Positions 38,903 to 48,377 of a DNA stretch of 64,000 bases are shown one piece after another (the first letter of the stretch is position 1; every line of letters starts with the position of its first letter). The position numbers and the translations under genes are program-made. The DNA lies in assembly GCF_027920745.1 (NCBI RefSeq), contig NZ_JAQIBB010000057.1, positions 11,761 to 75,760 on the forward strand. Reading direction: 5' to 3'. Source of the stretch: Gallibacterium faecale (GTDB taxonomy: Bacteria > Pseudomonadota > Gammaproteobacteria > Enterobacterales > Pasteurellaceae). Below the pieces are notes generated by a model that saw only the letters and a program-made list of their open reading frames with translations, ran no database searches and had not been told where the DNA came from.

Positions 38903-40936
38903 ATGTCTAGTAGCCGTCACATACTTGTTACTTGTGCATTGCCTTATGCTAACGGTCCAATTCACTTAGGTCATATGCTTGAACATATTCAGGCAGATAT
39001 TTGGGTACGTTTCCAAAGAATGCGTGGAAATGAAATTTATTTTGTTTGTGCAGATGATGCGCATGGTACGCCTATTATGTTAAAAGCGGACCAAATGGGA
39101 ATTTCACCAGAACAATTAATAGCAGATGTGCAGCAACAACATATCTCTTCTTTTGCTGGTTTTAATATTAGTTACGATAATTACTATTCTACTCATAGCC
39201 CAGAAAACCAAGAATTTTCAGGGATTATTTACAACAAATTAAAAGAGAATGGTTTTATTAAAAGCCGTACTATTTCGCAATTATTTGACCCTGAAAAAGG
39301 AATGTTCTTACCAGATCGTTTCGTAAAAGGAACCTGTCCAAAATGTAAGGCAGAAGATCAATATGGCGATAATTGTGAGGTGTGTTCAGCGACATATAGC
39401 CCGACTGAATTAATTAATCCACGTTCTGTGGTGTCAGGTGCAACACCTGTATTAAAAGAATCTGAGCATTTCTTCTTTGATTTGCCTGTATTTGAAGAGA
39501 TGTTAAAAGGATGGATTAAGTCTGGTACTTTGCAGCCAGAAGTCTCTAATAAAATGATGGAGTGGTTTGAAGCAGGTTTGCAACAGTGGGATATTTCACG
39601 TGATGCACCTTATTTTGGATTCGAAATTCCAAATCAGCCTGGCAAATATTTTTATGTATGGTTGGATGCACCAATTGGCTATATGGCTTCATTTAAAAAT
39701 CTTTGTTCACGTAAAGGGATTGATTTTGATTGTTTCTGGAATAAAGCAAGTACGACAGAACTTTATCACTTTATTGGCAAGGATATTGTCTATTTCCATA
39801 GCCTCTTTTGGCCTGCTATGTTAGAAGGTGCTGGCTATCGTAAACCGACTAATATCTTTGTACATGGCTATGTGACTGTCAATGGCGAGAAAATGTCAAA
39901 ATCACGTGGTACCTTTATTCAAGCAAAAACTTATTTAGATCATCTCGATCCAGAATGTTTACGTTATTACTATGCAGCGAAACTCAGTAATCGTATTGAT
40001 GATTTAGATTTGAACTTAGAAGATTTCGTCCAACGCGTGAATAGCGATATTGTGAATAAATTAGTGAATCTAGCAAGTCGTAATGCAGGATTTATTCAAA
40101 AACGTTTTGGTGGCAAATTAGCAGATCGTTTACATGATGAAGCACTATGGCAAGCATTCTGCCAGCAATCAGAGCAAATCGCACAATATTATGAAAATCG
40201 TGAGTTTAATAAAGTAATTCGTGAAATTATGAATTTGTGTGATAAGGCGAATAAATATGTTGATGAGATGGCACCTTGGGTAATTGCAAAAGATGAAGCT
40301 CGTGAACAGGAGTTACATGAAGTTTGTTCCATGGGAATTCAAATGTTCCGTGTGTTAATGGGATTCTTAAAACCAGTATTACCACAATTAGCAGAACGAG
40401 CAGAGGCATTCTTAAATGATCAATTACAGTGGGCAAATTTAGCAACACCATTGCTTGGTCACCAAATTGCACCATTTAAAGCATTATTCAGTCGTTTAGA
40501 AATGAGCAAAATTGATGCATTGATTGAGGCCTCTAAAGCAGAAAATGCAGCAGTTAATGCGCCAGCGAAAACTACGCCAGCCGCGAATAGTGAGATTGCA
40601 CCAATTGCAGAAACGATCTCGATTGATGATTTTGCTAAGATTGATTTACGAGTCGCTAAGATTGTAAAAGCAGAAGCTGTACCAGAAGCAAATAAATTGG
40701 TGAAATTGACTTTAGATATTGGCAGCGAAACACGCCAAGTTTTTGCGGGAATTAAAGCGGCGTACAAACCAGAAGAGCTTGAAGGACGTTTAACAGTGAT
40801 GGTGGCTAATTTAGCACCTCGTAAGATGAAATTTGGTGTGTCAGAGGGTATGGTGTTGGCTGCAGGACCCGGTGGTAGTGATATTTTCTTATTAACACCT
40901 GATCAAGGTGCAGTGCCGGGAATGCGAGTAAAATAA
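38903..40936 (+). CDS. metG: Methionyl-tRNA synthetase
   Basis: 677 residues. HIGH-like PIHLGHMLEH, the zinc-knuckle CPKCKAEDQYGDNCEVC, KMSKSRG signature and C-terminal tRNA-binding OB domain (IDLRVAKIVKAEAVPEANKLVKLTLD...). Full-length dimeric bacterial MetRS. AGAAGGAAA precedes the start. Confidence 0.98.
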   Translation: MSSSRHILVTCALPYANGPIHLGHMLEHIQADIWVRFQRMRGNEIYFVCADDAHGTPIMLKADQMGISPEQLIADVQQQHISSFAGFNISYDNYYSTHSPENQEFSGIIYNKLKENGFIKSRTISQLFDPEKGMFLPDRFVKGTCPKCKAEDQYGDNCEVCSATYSPTELINPRSVVSGATPVLKESEHFFFDLPVFEEMLKGWIKSGTLQPEVSNKMMEWFEAGLQQWDISRDAPYFGFEIPNQPGKYFYVWLDAPIGYMASFKNLCSRKGIDFDCFWNKASTTELYHFIGKDIVYFHSLFWPAMLEGAGYRKPTNIFVHGYVTVNGEKMSKSRGTFIQAKTYLDHLDPECLRYYYAAKLSNRIDDLDLNLEDFVQRVNSDIVNKLVNLASRNAGFIQKRFGGKLADRLHDEALWQAFCQQSEQIAQYYENREFNKVIREIMNLCDKANKYVDEMAPWVIAKDEAREQELHEVCSMGIQMFRVLMGFLKPVLPQLAERAEAFLNDQLQWANLATPLLGHQIAPFKALFSRLEMSKIDALIEASKAENAAVNAPAKTTPAANSEIAPIAETISIDDFAKIDLRVAKIVKAEAVPEANKLVKLTLDIGSETRQVFAGIKAAYKPEELEGRLTVMVANLAPRKMKFGVSEGMVLAAGPGGSDIFLLTPDQGAVPGMRVK

Positions 40937-40950
40937 GATAAGTCATAGTA

Positions 40951-40980
40951 AAAAATAGCGATCTTGGTATCGCTATTTTT
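40951..40980. terminator. Terminator after metG
   Basis: AAAAATAGCGAT/ATCGCTATTTTT hairpin, 6-base loop. Confidence 0.85.
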
Positions 40981-41016
40981 ATTTTTTATAAAATAATAAA
41001 TATAAGGAATATTAAT

Positions 41017-42018
41017 GTGATCCTCACAGCTGAAAGCCAAGTATTAATGCGCCATTTAGCGTTATTTGCTGAAAAACACCTGTTATTTTTAGGCAATGTT
41101 CAAGATGATTTTCCGGTAGAGTGTCAAAAATATGCACAGCAAGTTCGTGTTGTTAGCAATTATTTTGATTATGTTAATAAAACAAGAGCAAAGGCAGAGT
41201 TTTCTTTAGAAGCACAATATCAAGGTGAAGATTGGATAATTTTTTATTGGGGAAAAAATAAGCAAGAATGCCAATTTCAACTACTACAAATTTTGTCACA
41301 AGCCAAAGTTGGACAAAGAGTATTAATTGTTGGTGAAAACCGCGGTGGTGTGCGTTCAGCAGAAAAATTTTGTGCTAAATGGGGAACAATTGCTAAGATT
41401 GATTCGGCTCGCCGTTGCAGTTTGTATCACTTTGAGCTAGATACGGTACCTGAGTTTTCATTAGCAGCTTGGTGGCAACAATATCAATTACCAATGTGTA
41501 ATGATTTACATATTTACGCATTACCAGGAGTATTTAGTGCCAGTGAGTTAGATCAAGGTACAGCTCTATTATTAAGTACAATAGATCAAACCGTGCAGGG
41601 TAAAGTGCTTGATGTGGGATGTGGGGCAGGAGTAATTGGTAGCTATTTAAAACAGCATTATCCACAAATTGAATTAGTGATGACGGACATTCATGCGATG
41701 GCGATTACTTCCGCGAAAGAAACCTTAAAACAGAATCAGTTAGAAGGAAAGGTAATTGCAAGTGATGTATTTTCAGCAATTACCGATAAGTTTGATTTAA
41801 TTATTTCTAATCCGCCATTCCATGCTGGAATTGATACTGCCTATCATGCGGTAGAGGGTTTAATCCGTGAGGCAAAACATCACCTGAATTCGGGCGGGGA
41901 ATTACGGATTGTGGCTAATGCGTTCTTACCTTATCCAGATTTATTGGATCATTACTTTGGCTCGCATCAAGTATTAGCGAAGACAGGGAAATTTAAAGTT
42001 TATCGGGTGATTAAGTAA
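41017..42018 (+). CDS. rsmC: 16S rRNA (guanine1207-N2)-methyltransferase RsmC
   Basis: 333 residues. GTG start after AAGGAATATTAAT (an overlapping ATG is followed at once by a stop). The C-terminal half is a class I methyltransferase: LDVGCGAGVIGSYL, TDIHAMAITSAKETL and NPPFHAGIDT. Methylates G1207 in the small ribosomal subunit. Confidence 0.95.
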   Translation: MILTAESQVLMRHLALFAEKHLLFLGNVQDDFPVECQKYAQQVRVVSNYFDYVNKTRAKAEFSLEAQYQGEDWIIFYWGKNKQECQFQLLQILSQAKVGQRVLIVGENRGGVRSAEKFCAKWGTIAKIDSARRCSLYHFELDTVPEFSLAAWWQQYQLPMCNDLHIYALPGVFSASELDQGTALLLSTIDQTVQGKVLDVGCGAGVIGSYLKQHYPQIELVMTDIHAMAITSAKETLKQNQLEGKVIASDVFSAITDKFDLIISNPPFHAGIDTAYHAVEGLIREAKHHLNSGGELRIVANAFLPYPDLLDHYFGSHQVLAKTGKFKVYRVIK

Positions 42019-42023
42019 TAAGA

Positions 42024-42044
42024 TGTCGGATTTTATATCCGACA
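42024..42044. terminator. Bidirectional terminator between rsmC and hemH
   Basis: TGTCGGAT/ATCCGACA stem serving two convergent genes; T-rich on one side, A-rich on the other only weakly. Confidence 0.65.
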
Positions 42045-42051
42045 CCTTTGT

Positions 42052-43023
42052 TTACTTTAATTTTTCGCTAATTAACTGATATAACAGCTCAATATGCAGT
42101 TCATTTGCATTTAATGCTGGAATATAACGATAAGATTCACCGCCTGCTTGTAAGAAAACTTGTTTGTTTTGTTCTGCAATTTCTTCTAATGTTTCTAAGC
42201 AATCAACAGCAAAGCCAGGACAAATTACCGCTACTTTCTTAATACCTTGTGCTGGAAAAGCGCGAAGTGTTTCATCCGTATAAGGTTGTAACCAGACTTC
42301 TTTACCAAAACGTGATTGATAAGTAAGTGTCCAATCTTGCTCAGTTAAGTTAAGACGTTCAGTAAGTGCTTTAGCTGTTTGTTGGCAATGTTGAGGATAA
42401 TAATCTCCTTCTTGTTGATAACGTTGAGGAATACCATGAAAGGAAATCACAAGATGCTCATCATTGGCTAATGGTTGCTGCTGTACGGCTTTAGCGAGTG
42501 CTTCAATATAGAGCGGATGATCCTGATATGAAAAAATGAAGTCAAAAGGTAACAACTGACGCCGGTGCTTTAAGGCAGTATGAAAGGCATCTAGCACAGA
42601 AGCGGTAGTTGTACTGCTATATTGTGGATAGAGAGGTAATACAATCAGATGTTCAACTTTCGCTGCATACAACTTATCTAATGCAGAATTGATAGATGGG
42701 TTGCCATAAGTCATCGCTAATTCAATAAGAATCTCTTTATCATTTTGCTGAAAGCGTTGTTGTAATGCAGCTTGTTGTTGCCGACTAATTGCAAGTAATG
42801 GTGAACCTTCAGTTTGCCAAATCTGTTGATAGAGTTTAGCCACATGAGGTGCTCGTTTAGGTAAAATAATTGCATTAAGTAATAACTGCCATTGCCAACG
42901 AGGTAAATCAATTACACGAGAGTCTGTTAAAAATTGACGTAAATAACGTTTCACCGCAGGAACAGTAGGCTCATCGGGCGTACCTAAATTAACAAGTAAA
43001 ACACCAATTCGTTTTGCTATCAC
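42052..43023 (-). CDS. hemH: Ferrochelatase
   Basis: 323 residues. GVLLVNLGTPDEPTVPAVKRYLRQFLTDSRVIDLPRW N-terminus, and catalytic-site VISFHGIPQRYQQEGD and LTYQSRFGKEVWLQPYTDETL. Inserts Fe2+ into protoporphyrin IX. Two bases from the next gene; possibly an operon with ydiJ and the thioesterase. Confidence 0.96.
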   Translation of the reverse strand: MIAKRIGVLLVNLGTPDEPTVPAVKRYLRQFLTDSRVIDLPRWQWQLLLNAIILPKRAPHVAKLYQQIWQTEGSPLLAISRQQQAALQQRFQQNDKEILIELAMTYGNPSINSALDKLYAAKVEHLIVLPLYPQYSSTTTASVLDAFHTALKHRRQLLPFDFIFSYQDHPLYIEALAKAVQQQPLANDEHLVISFHGIPQRYQQEGDYYPQHCQQTAKALTERLNLTEQDWTLTYQSRFGKEVWLQPYTDETLRAFPAQGIKKVAVICPGFAVDCLETLEEIAEQNKQVFLQAGGESYRYIPALNANELHIELLYQLISEKLK

Positions 43024-43025
43024 AA

Positions 43026-43457
43026 TTATTCCTTATTTTGATCTAAAACGGCTAAAGTTAAACGGCTTTGACAACACAAGCGTTGTTGCGAATCAGAGAT
43101 ATTAATCTGCCAAACGTGTAATGTTCTGCCAATATGTAATGCTGTTGCACGAGCAGTGACACGTTCTCCTAATTTCATTGCCCGTAAATGGTTGGCGTTA
43201 ATTTCTACGCCAACAATACCTTTATCCTCTTCACAAGCACAAAAACCAGCATAAGATCCCACTGTTTCCGCTAATAAGGCGGAAGAACCACCATGCAGTA
43301 ACCCCATTGGTTGGCAGTTACGTTGATCAACGGTTAGTGCAGCTTCCATCCAATCATCACCATAAGCGACAAATTCGATACCAAGTTGTTCAGCTGCGGT
43401 ATTTTTGTTTGCTTGATTAAGATCTTCTAGCGTAAATTTCTTTTTCCAAATTTCCAT
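43026..43457 (-). CDS. menI: Hotdog-fold acyl-CoA thioesterase (MenI/YdiI-like)
   Basis: 143 residues. NCQPMGLLHGGSSALLAETVGSYAG is the PaaI/YdiI HGG motif; the thioesterase cleaves DHNA-CoA in menaquinone synthesis in E. coli. The neighbouring YdiJ is also its neighbour in E. coli. Symbol by homology, substrate inferred. Confidence 0.85.
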   Translation of the reverse strand: MEIWKKKFTLEDLNQANKNTAAEQLGIEFVAYGDDWMEAALTVDQRNCQPMGLLHGGSSALLAETVGSYAGFCACEEDKGIVGVEINANHLRAMKLGERVTARATALHIGRTLHVWQINISDSQQRLCCQSRLTLAVLDQNKE

Positions 43458-46400
43458 TAATTTATAATCTCCAACAGTCCTTGTAATGGGTGTTTACTGA
43501 TTTGATGTTGCATCCGCTTAATTTGGCTGCGGCAAGAGTAGCCAGAAACTAAGCAATATTGTAAATCTTTATCTTGTAATTTTTTTGCCCAAGAGAGTTG
43601 ATAAATCTCTTTAGAGGTTTTTTCATGCACTGTTTCATGTCCAAATGTTCCAGCCATACCACAGCAACCGACTTGCACAATCTCCAGTTTTTCACCAAAT
43701 TTAGCAAATAGTGTTTGCCACGCTTTGCTGCTATTTGGCAATAAACTACTTTCTGTACAATGCGGGAATAAATACCAAGTACGTTGATTATCAGGATTTG
43801 CTGGTTGTTTTTCTGTGGTAGCTAAAATTTGAGATAACCATTCTTGTGAAGTTAATACTTGGAAGTTACCTCGTTTTTCACCTAATACTTGACGATATTC
43901 ATCACGATAGGAAAGTACTACGGCTGCATCTACCCCCACTAAAGGTACGCCCAATTTCGCGATTCGATTTAATACTTCAGCTTGCTTCGTTGCGGTTTTA
44001 CTAAAGCGTGCTAAGAAACCTTTTACGTGTTGCGCTTTACCGTTTGGTTTAAATGGTAAAACAATAGGATCAAAGCCTAATTTTTTGGTTAAGCGTACAA
44101 AATCAGCAACAACTTTGGCATCGTAAAAAGAGGTAAATGGATCTTGTACAATAAAGATCATCTTTTCACGTTGGCTAAGCGGAAGTTGCTCTAATTGTTC
44201 TAACGAACGATTTTGATAATGAATTTCTACTAATTGTTTTTGTAAGGATGGAACAGAAAGTTGAGGTAAAGCGACCATTCCAATATATTTACGAGCAACT
44301 TTTTCTACTAATGGATTCGCTGTCACAGCATTAAAAAAAGCAGGTGCTTTTGCCATTAATGGTGCAACATTTTCTACATTAGCGACAACATAATCTTTTA
44401 ATGGACGAGGGTAGCGGTGGTGGTAAAGGTATAAAAATTTTGCTTTAAAGTCAGGGACATCAATTTTAATTGGGCATTGACTTGCACACGCTTTACAAGA
44501 TAAGCAAGTATCCATTGCTGCTTTAACTTCATGAGAAAAATCATCTTGGTGTTTTTTCGAGAAGCGATTACGCAATTTTTCTACGAGATCAGTAAGCTTA
44601 ATTTGGCTTTGATTAAAATCTAATTGTTCGGCAGAAACATTTGCATTAGCAAGTAAACGTAACCATTCACGTACTAATGCTGCGCGACCTTTAGGAGAAA
44701 AAACACGATTACGGCTTACTTTCATAGATGGACATATGACACTATCAACATCAAAATTAAAGCATAAGCCATTACCATTACAGTTCATTGCACCACTAAA
44801 TTGATCTTTAATTGCGATTGGGATTTGGCGATCGTAATCAGCCCGCATTGGTGAAAGCACTTCAAACAATTTTGCATCTGAATTTAATGGGGTACAAATT
44901 TTACCTGGATTTAAGCGATTTTCAGGATCAAATAATGCTTTGATTTGTTGTAACACTTGCCATAATTCTTCGCCAAAAAATTGACGGCTATATTCACCTC
45001 GTACGCCTTTACCATGTTCTCCCCAAATTAAACCACCATATTGTTGAGTTAAATTGGCGACTTGGTCAGAAATAGATTTAAATAATTTTACTTGTTCAGG
45101 ATCGCAGAGATCTAATGCAGGGCGGACGTGCAACACACCTGCATCAACATGACCAAACATACCATATTCAAGATGATGCTTGTCTAATAAGGCGCGAAAA
45201 TCAGCAATATAATCAGCTAAATTTTCTGGTGGAACACAAGTATCTTCAACAAAAGGAATCGGTTTAGCTCGCCCTTTTGCATTACCGAGTAGCCCTACTG
45301 CCTTTTTACGCATAGCATAAATTTTTTCGACAGAAGCTAAATCAGTACAAACTTGATAACCAATCACATCATTTTGTTGGTTAGCAATTTCTTGATCTAA
45401 TTGTTGGCATAATTGGGCAACTTGCTGTTGTTGGAATTTTTCATTATTGCCTGCGTATTCAACAATATTAAGTCCAAGAATTGGAGAGTTTTCATCTTCT
45501 TTTAATAAATCAGAAACAGAATGCCAGATAATATCCTGTTTTGCTAAATTTAAAACTTTAGAATCAACGGTTTCAACAGACAGTGCTTTTGCTGCCACCA
45601 TAGCAGGAGCATGGCGAAGCGCTGCATCAAAAGAGCGATATTTAATATTAATTAATGTGCGGTATTGTGGAATAGGTAATAGATTCAATTTAGCTTCACA
45701 TACGAAAGCAAGAGAACCTTCTGAACCTGTCAGAATACGGCTTAGATTAAATTTAGAAAGTTCAGCATCAAAGACATGATTAAGATCATATCCCGTAATA
45801 AAACGGTTTAACTGAGGCAGTTGGGTAAGAATTTGTTCACGATGCTGACGACATAGTTGGGCAACTTGTTGATGAATATGTTTGCCAGTGTGAGATAGAT
45901 TTGCTTGTTCAAGATTATCCGTAAAATTATCACAATCTATCGCTTGGGTATCGAGAATATCACCATTAATTAACACAGAGCGTAAGGCAATGACATGATC
46001 AGATGTTTTACCATAGAGTAATGAACCTTGTCCTGAAGCATCAGTATTCACCATTCCCCCAATAGTAGCGCGATTACTGGTAGAGAGTTCTGGAGCAAAG
46101 AATAGACCGTGAGGCTTTAAAAAACGGTTTAATTGATCTTTGACAACACCAGCTTGTACTCGCACCCAATGTTCTTTCACATTTAACTCAAGAATTTGAT
46201 TCATATGGCGTGAAAGATCAACGATGATGGTACTATTCAGTGATTGGCCATTTGTTCCTGTACCACCACCTCTAGGCGTAAATTTTAGTGATTTAAATTC
46301 TTCGCGTTGAGCAAGTTTTGTTAATCTGACAATATCAGCTACTTCTTTAGGGAAAAGAATGGCTTGTGGTAATTGTTGATAAACACTGTTGTCAGTTGCG

Positions 46401-46525
46401 AGAGAGAGTCGATCTGCATAATGATAAGCAATGTCACCAAGGAATCCTTGTTGTTTTAATTGGGTAAGATATTGATTTACTAAGGGATCAAGTTGTTGTT
46501 GACTCGCTAAGTAAGGAATGGTCAT
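43457..46525 (-). CDS. ydiJ: YdiJ: FAD/4Fe-4S oxidoreductase (D-2-hydroxyglutarate dehydrogenase type)
   Basis: 1022 residues. FAD-binding PCMH domain (FTPRGGGTGTNGQSLNSTIIVDLSRHM), FAD-oxidase C domain (FGHVDAGVLHVRPALDL), 4Fe-4S motif CLSCKACASQCPIKIDVP, and a C-terminal CCG domain (QVGCCGMAGTFGHE). The same fused architecture as E. coli YdiJ. Overlaps the thioesterase gene by one base. Confidence 0.93.
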   Translation of the reverse strand: MTIPYLASQQQLDPLVNQYLTQLKQQGFLGDIAYHYADRLSLATDNSVYQQLPQAILFPKEVADIVRLTKLAQREEFKSLKFTPRGGGTGTNGQSLNSTIIVDLSRHMNQILELNVKEHWVRVQAGVVKDQLNRFLKPHGLFFAPELSTSNRATIGGMVNTDASGQGSLLYGKTSDHVIALRSVLINGDILDTQAIDCDNFTDNLEQANLSHTGKHIHQQVAQLCRQHREQILTQLPQLNRFITGYDLNHVFDAELSKFNLSRILTGSEGSLAFVCEAKLNLLPIPQYRTLINIKYRSFDAALRHAPAMVAAKALSVETVDSKVLNLAKQDIIWHSVSDLLKEDENSPILGLNIVEYAGNNEKFQQQQVAQLCQQLDQEIANQQNDVIGYQVCTDLASVEKIYAMRKKAVGLLGNAKGRAKPIPFVEDTCVPPENLADYIADFRALLDKHHLEYGMFGHVDAGVLHVRPALDLCDPEQVKLFKSISDQVANLTQQYGGLIWGEHGKGVRGEYSRQFFGEELWQVLQQIKALFDPENRLNPGKICTPLNSDAKLFEVLSPMRADYDRQIPIAIKDQFSGAMNCNGNGLCFNFDVDSVICPSMKVSRNRVFSPKGRAALVREWLRLLANANVSAEQLDFNQSQIKLTDLVEKLRNRFSKKHQDDFSHEVKAAMDTCLSCKACASQCPIKIDVPDFKAKFLYLYHHRYPRPLKDYVVANVENVAPLMAKAPAFFNAVTANPLVEKVARKYIGMVALPQLSVPSLQKQLVEIHYQNRSLEQLEQLPLSQREKMIFIVQDPFTSFYDAKVVADFVRLTKKLGFDPIVLPFKPNGKAQHVKGFLARFSKTATKQAEVLNRIAKLGVPLVGVDAAVVLSYRDEYRQVLGEKRGNFQVLTSQEWLSQILATTEKQPANPDNQRTWYLFPHCTESSLLPNSSKAWQTLFAKFGEKLEIVQVGCCGMAGTFGHETVHEKTSKEIYQLSWAKKLQDKDLQYCLVSGYSCRSQIKRMQHQISKHPLQGLLEIIN

Positions 46526-46747
46526 GAAAAAGCCTCTTGTATTATGAAATTACGGGAACAAACAAAGCTCTAATACTAGCACTAAAAAAAGAGAATTCAG
46601 AGAGGGAATACTCGGTTAGGAGTAGATCTCAGCAAAAAAAATTTAAAAAGAGCACGAAAAAAGGAAATTAAAGGAAAGAAAAAGGTGAGTGTTGGTGTAA
46701 ATTTAGGCTTAAAAAGAACATTTTTTATACAAAAATAGAATAAAGGT

Positions 46748-46776
46748 TTGATTTTATCTTGATCAATAGCGATAAT
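46748..46776 (+). promoter_or_regulatory. Candidate ompA promoter
   Basis: TTGATT (46748-46753), 17-base spacer, GATAAT (46771-46776), giving a leader of about 120 bases, as in ompA. The rest of the 377-base gap (46526-46902) has no gene; a 86-codon minus-strand open frame there looks random. Confidence 0.5.
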
Positions 46777-46902
46777 ATGCGTTACCAAATAAGTGAGCTG
46801 GATCTCATTTATTTTGGGGAGAGGTTGATGTTTACCATGTCTTTTATGTAAATACAAACCTCAAAATCTAAATATAGATAATAAATTCAAGAGGATTTTA
46901 TA

Positions 46903-47967
46903 ATGAAAAAGACTGCAATCGCATTAGCAATATCAGGATTAGCATTCGTATCAGTAGCACAAGCAGCTCCTCAAGCAAATACTTTCTACGCTGGTGCGAA
47001 AGCTGGTTGGGCATCATTCCACTATGATGTGAATCAATTCGATAAGGAATATGGTGGTACTGATGCAGTTCACCGTAATTCTGAAACTTATGGTGTATTC
47101 GGTGGTTATCAAATCACTGATAATTTTGCTGTTGAAGCGGGTTATGACTTCTATGGTAAGTTAAGAATGCATGATGGTGATTCTGAACGTACAAGACATA
47201 CAGCTCACGGTTTAAATCTTAGCTTAAAAGCAAGCTATCCAGTAGCTTATGTTGATGGTTTAGATGTGTATGGCCGTTTAGGTGCTGCATTGATTCGTTC
47301 TGATTATACTGCCCATGTATTAGGTGATAAAAAATTATCAGAACACAAATTAAAAGTATCTCCAGTATTTGCAGCTGGTGTAGAATACGCAATTCTTCCA
47401 GAATTAGCAGCGCGTTTAGAATATCAATGGATTGCTAAAGTTGGTAAAGTAAACCAATTTGCTCCATCAGATGTTTCATATAGCCCAAGCATTGGTTCTG
47501 TATCTTTAGGTCTTTCTTACCGTTTCGGTCAAGGTGAACAAGCTGCAGCACCAGCAGTTGAAGTTGTTAACAAGAAATTTGCATTAAGTTCTGATGTATT
47601 ATTTGCCTTCGGTAAAGCAAACTTAAAACCAGAAGCAGCACAATCATTAGATAACTTACAACAAGAAATTTCTAAAGTTGGTTCTTTATCATCTGTTGAA
47701 GTTGCTGGTTATACAGACCGTATTGGTTCTGACAAATATAACTTAAAACTTTCTCAAGACCGTGCTAATACTGTGGCTAACTACTTAGTTTCTAAATCTG
47801 TATCTCCAGATGTAATCAAAGCAGTAGGTTACGGTGAAGCTAACCCAGTAACTGGTAACACATGTGACGCAGTTAAAGGTCGTAAAGCATTAATCGCTTG
47901 CTTAGCACCAGATCGTCGTGTTGAAGTTTCTGTAAGTGGTCAACATCAAATGACAGTTGAAAAATAA
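46903..47967 (+). CDS. ompA: OmpA-family outer membrane porin (P5-like)
   Basis: 354 residues. Signal peptide MKKTAIALAISGLAFVSVAQA, eight-stranded barrel (TFYAGAKAGWASFHYD, YGVFGGYQITDNFAVEAGYDFYG, LGLSYRFG), proline/alanine hinge, then the peptidoglycan-binding OmpA domain (VAGYTDRIGSDKYNLKLSQDRANTVANYLVSKSV) and a disulphide pair CDAVKGRKALIAC. Surface loops, where family members vary, are at about 55, 95 and 140. AAGAGGA before the start. Confidence 0.97.
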   Translation: MKKTAIALAISGLAFVSVAQAAPQANTFYAGAKAGWASFHYDVNQFDKEYGGTDAVHRNSETYGVFGGYQITDNFAVEAGYDFYGKLRMHDGDSERTRHTAHGLNLSLKASYPVAYVDGLDVYGRLGAALIRSDYTAHVLGDKKLSEHKLKVSPVFAAGVEYAILPELAARLEYQWIAKVGKVNQFAPSDVSYSPSIGSVSLGLSYRFGQGEQAAAPAVEVVNKKFALSSDVLFAFGKANLKPEAAQSLDNLQQEISKVGSLSSVEVAGYTDRIGSDKYNLKLSQDRANTVANYLVSKSVSPDVIKAVGYGEANPVTGNTCDAVKGRKALIACLAPDRRVEVSVSGQHQMTVEK

Positions 47968-47989
47968 TTAATTGATTATTTTTTGATGT

Positions 47990-48017
47990 AAAAATCCCAG
48001 CCTAGGCTGGGATTTTT
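47990..48017 (+). terminator. Terminator after ompA
   Basis: Perfect palindrome AAAAATCCCAGCC/GGCTGGGATTTTT around TAG-type centre; strong intrinsic terminator. Confidence 0.93.
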
Positions 48018-48064
48018 GTTTGCCCATAAGTAAAAATGTGCTATCTCCTAAGCGAGATAATATA

Positions 48065-48092
48065 TTTCTAAGCTGCCTACGCGGCAGTAAAG
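48065..48092 (-). CRISPR. Solitary type I-F CRISPR repeat-like sequence
   Basis: On the minus strand this 28-base unit contains ACTGCCGCGTAGGCAGC followed by TTAGAAA. That is the Cas6f hairpin CTGCC-N5-GGCAG and the 8-base CTTAGAAA handle of I-F repeats; only the first four bases (CTTT) differ from the usual GTTC. There is no second repeat 32 bases away on either side and no cas gene in the window. The 32 bases after the handle, which would be the spacer, contain TATCTC-N6-GAGATA, and GAAGTTA-TCT-TAACTTC lies upstream. The rest of 48018-48377 shows nothing else. Confidence 0.72.
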
Positions 48093-48377
48093 TAGAACAG
48101 AAGTTAAGATAACTTCATGAACCATAAGGGATTATACTACAAATCTAAAGATAAACCCTTTTTTATAAGATAAATATAATTACTTATAAATCAAATAGTT
48201 AATTTGTCCAAAAAAATAAGGGTTTTTAGAGCTGATAGAATTGGGGAACAATTTAAAAATTAAGCTATTTACTGAGGTTAAGGTAATCAAAATAGTTGTA
48301 AAGGTTTTGATTGACTAGTAATAAAAATAGCCACATTTTTTAGATGTGGCTATTATGGATAAATCGCTCAAAATTAA

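Noticed and set aside
43457..46525. Possible fusion or frameshift in the 1022-aa ydiJ gene
   Set aside because: Length and domain order match the normal fused YdiJ of other gammaproteobacteria.
46597..46857. 86-codon minus-strand frame upstream of ompA
   Set aside because: Low-complexity hydrophobic translation of AT-rich leader DNA; overlaps the likely ompA promoter; no ribosome-binding site.
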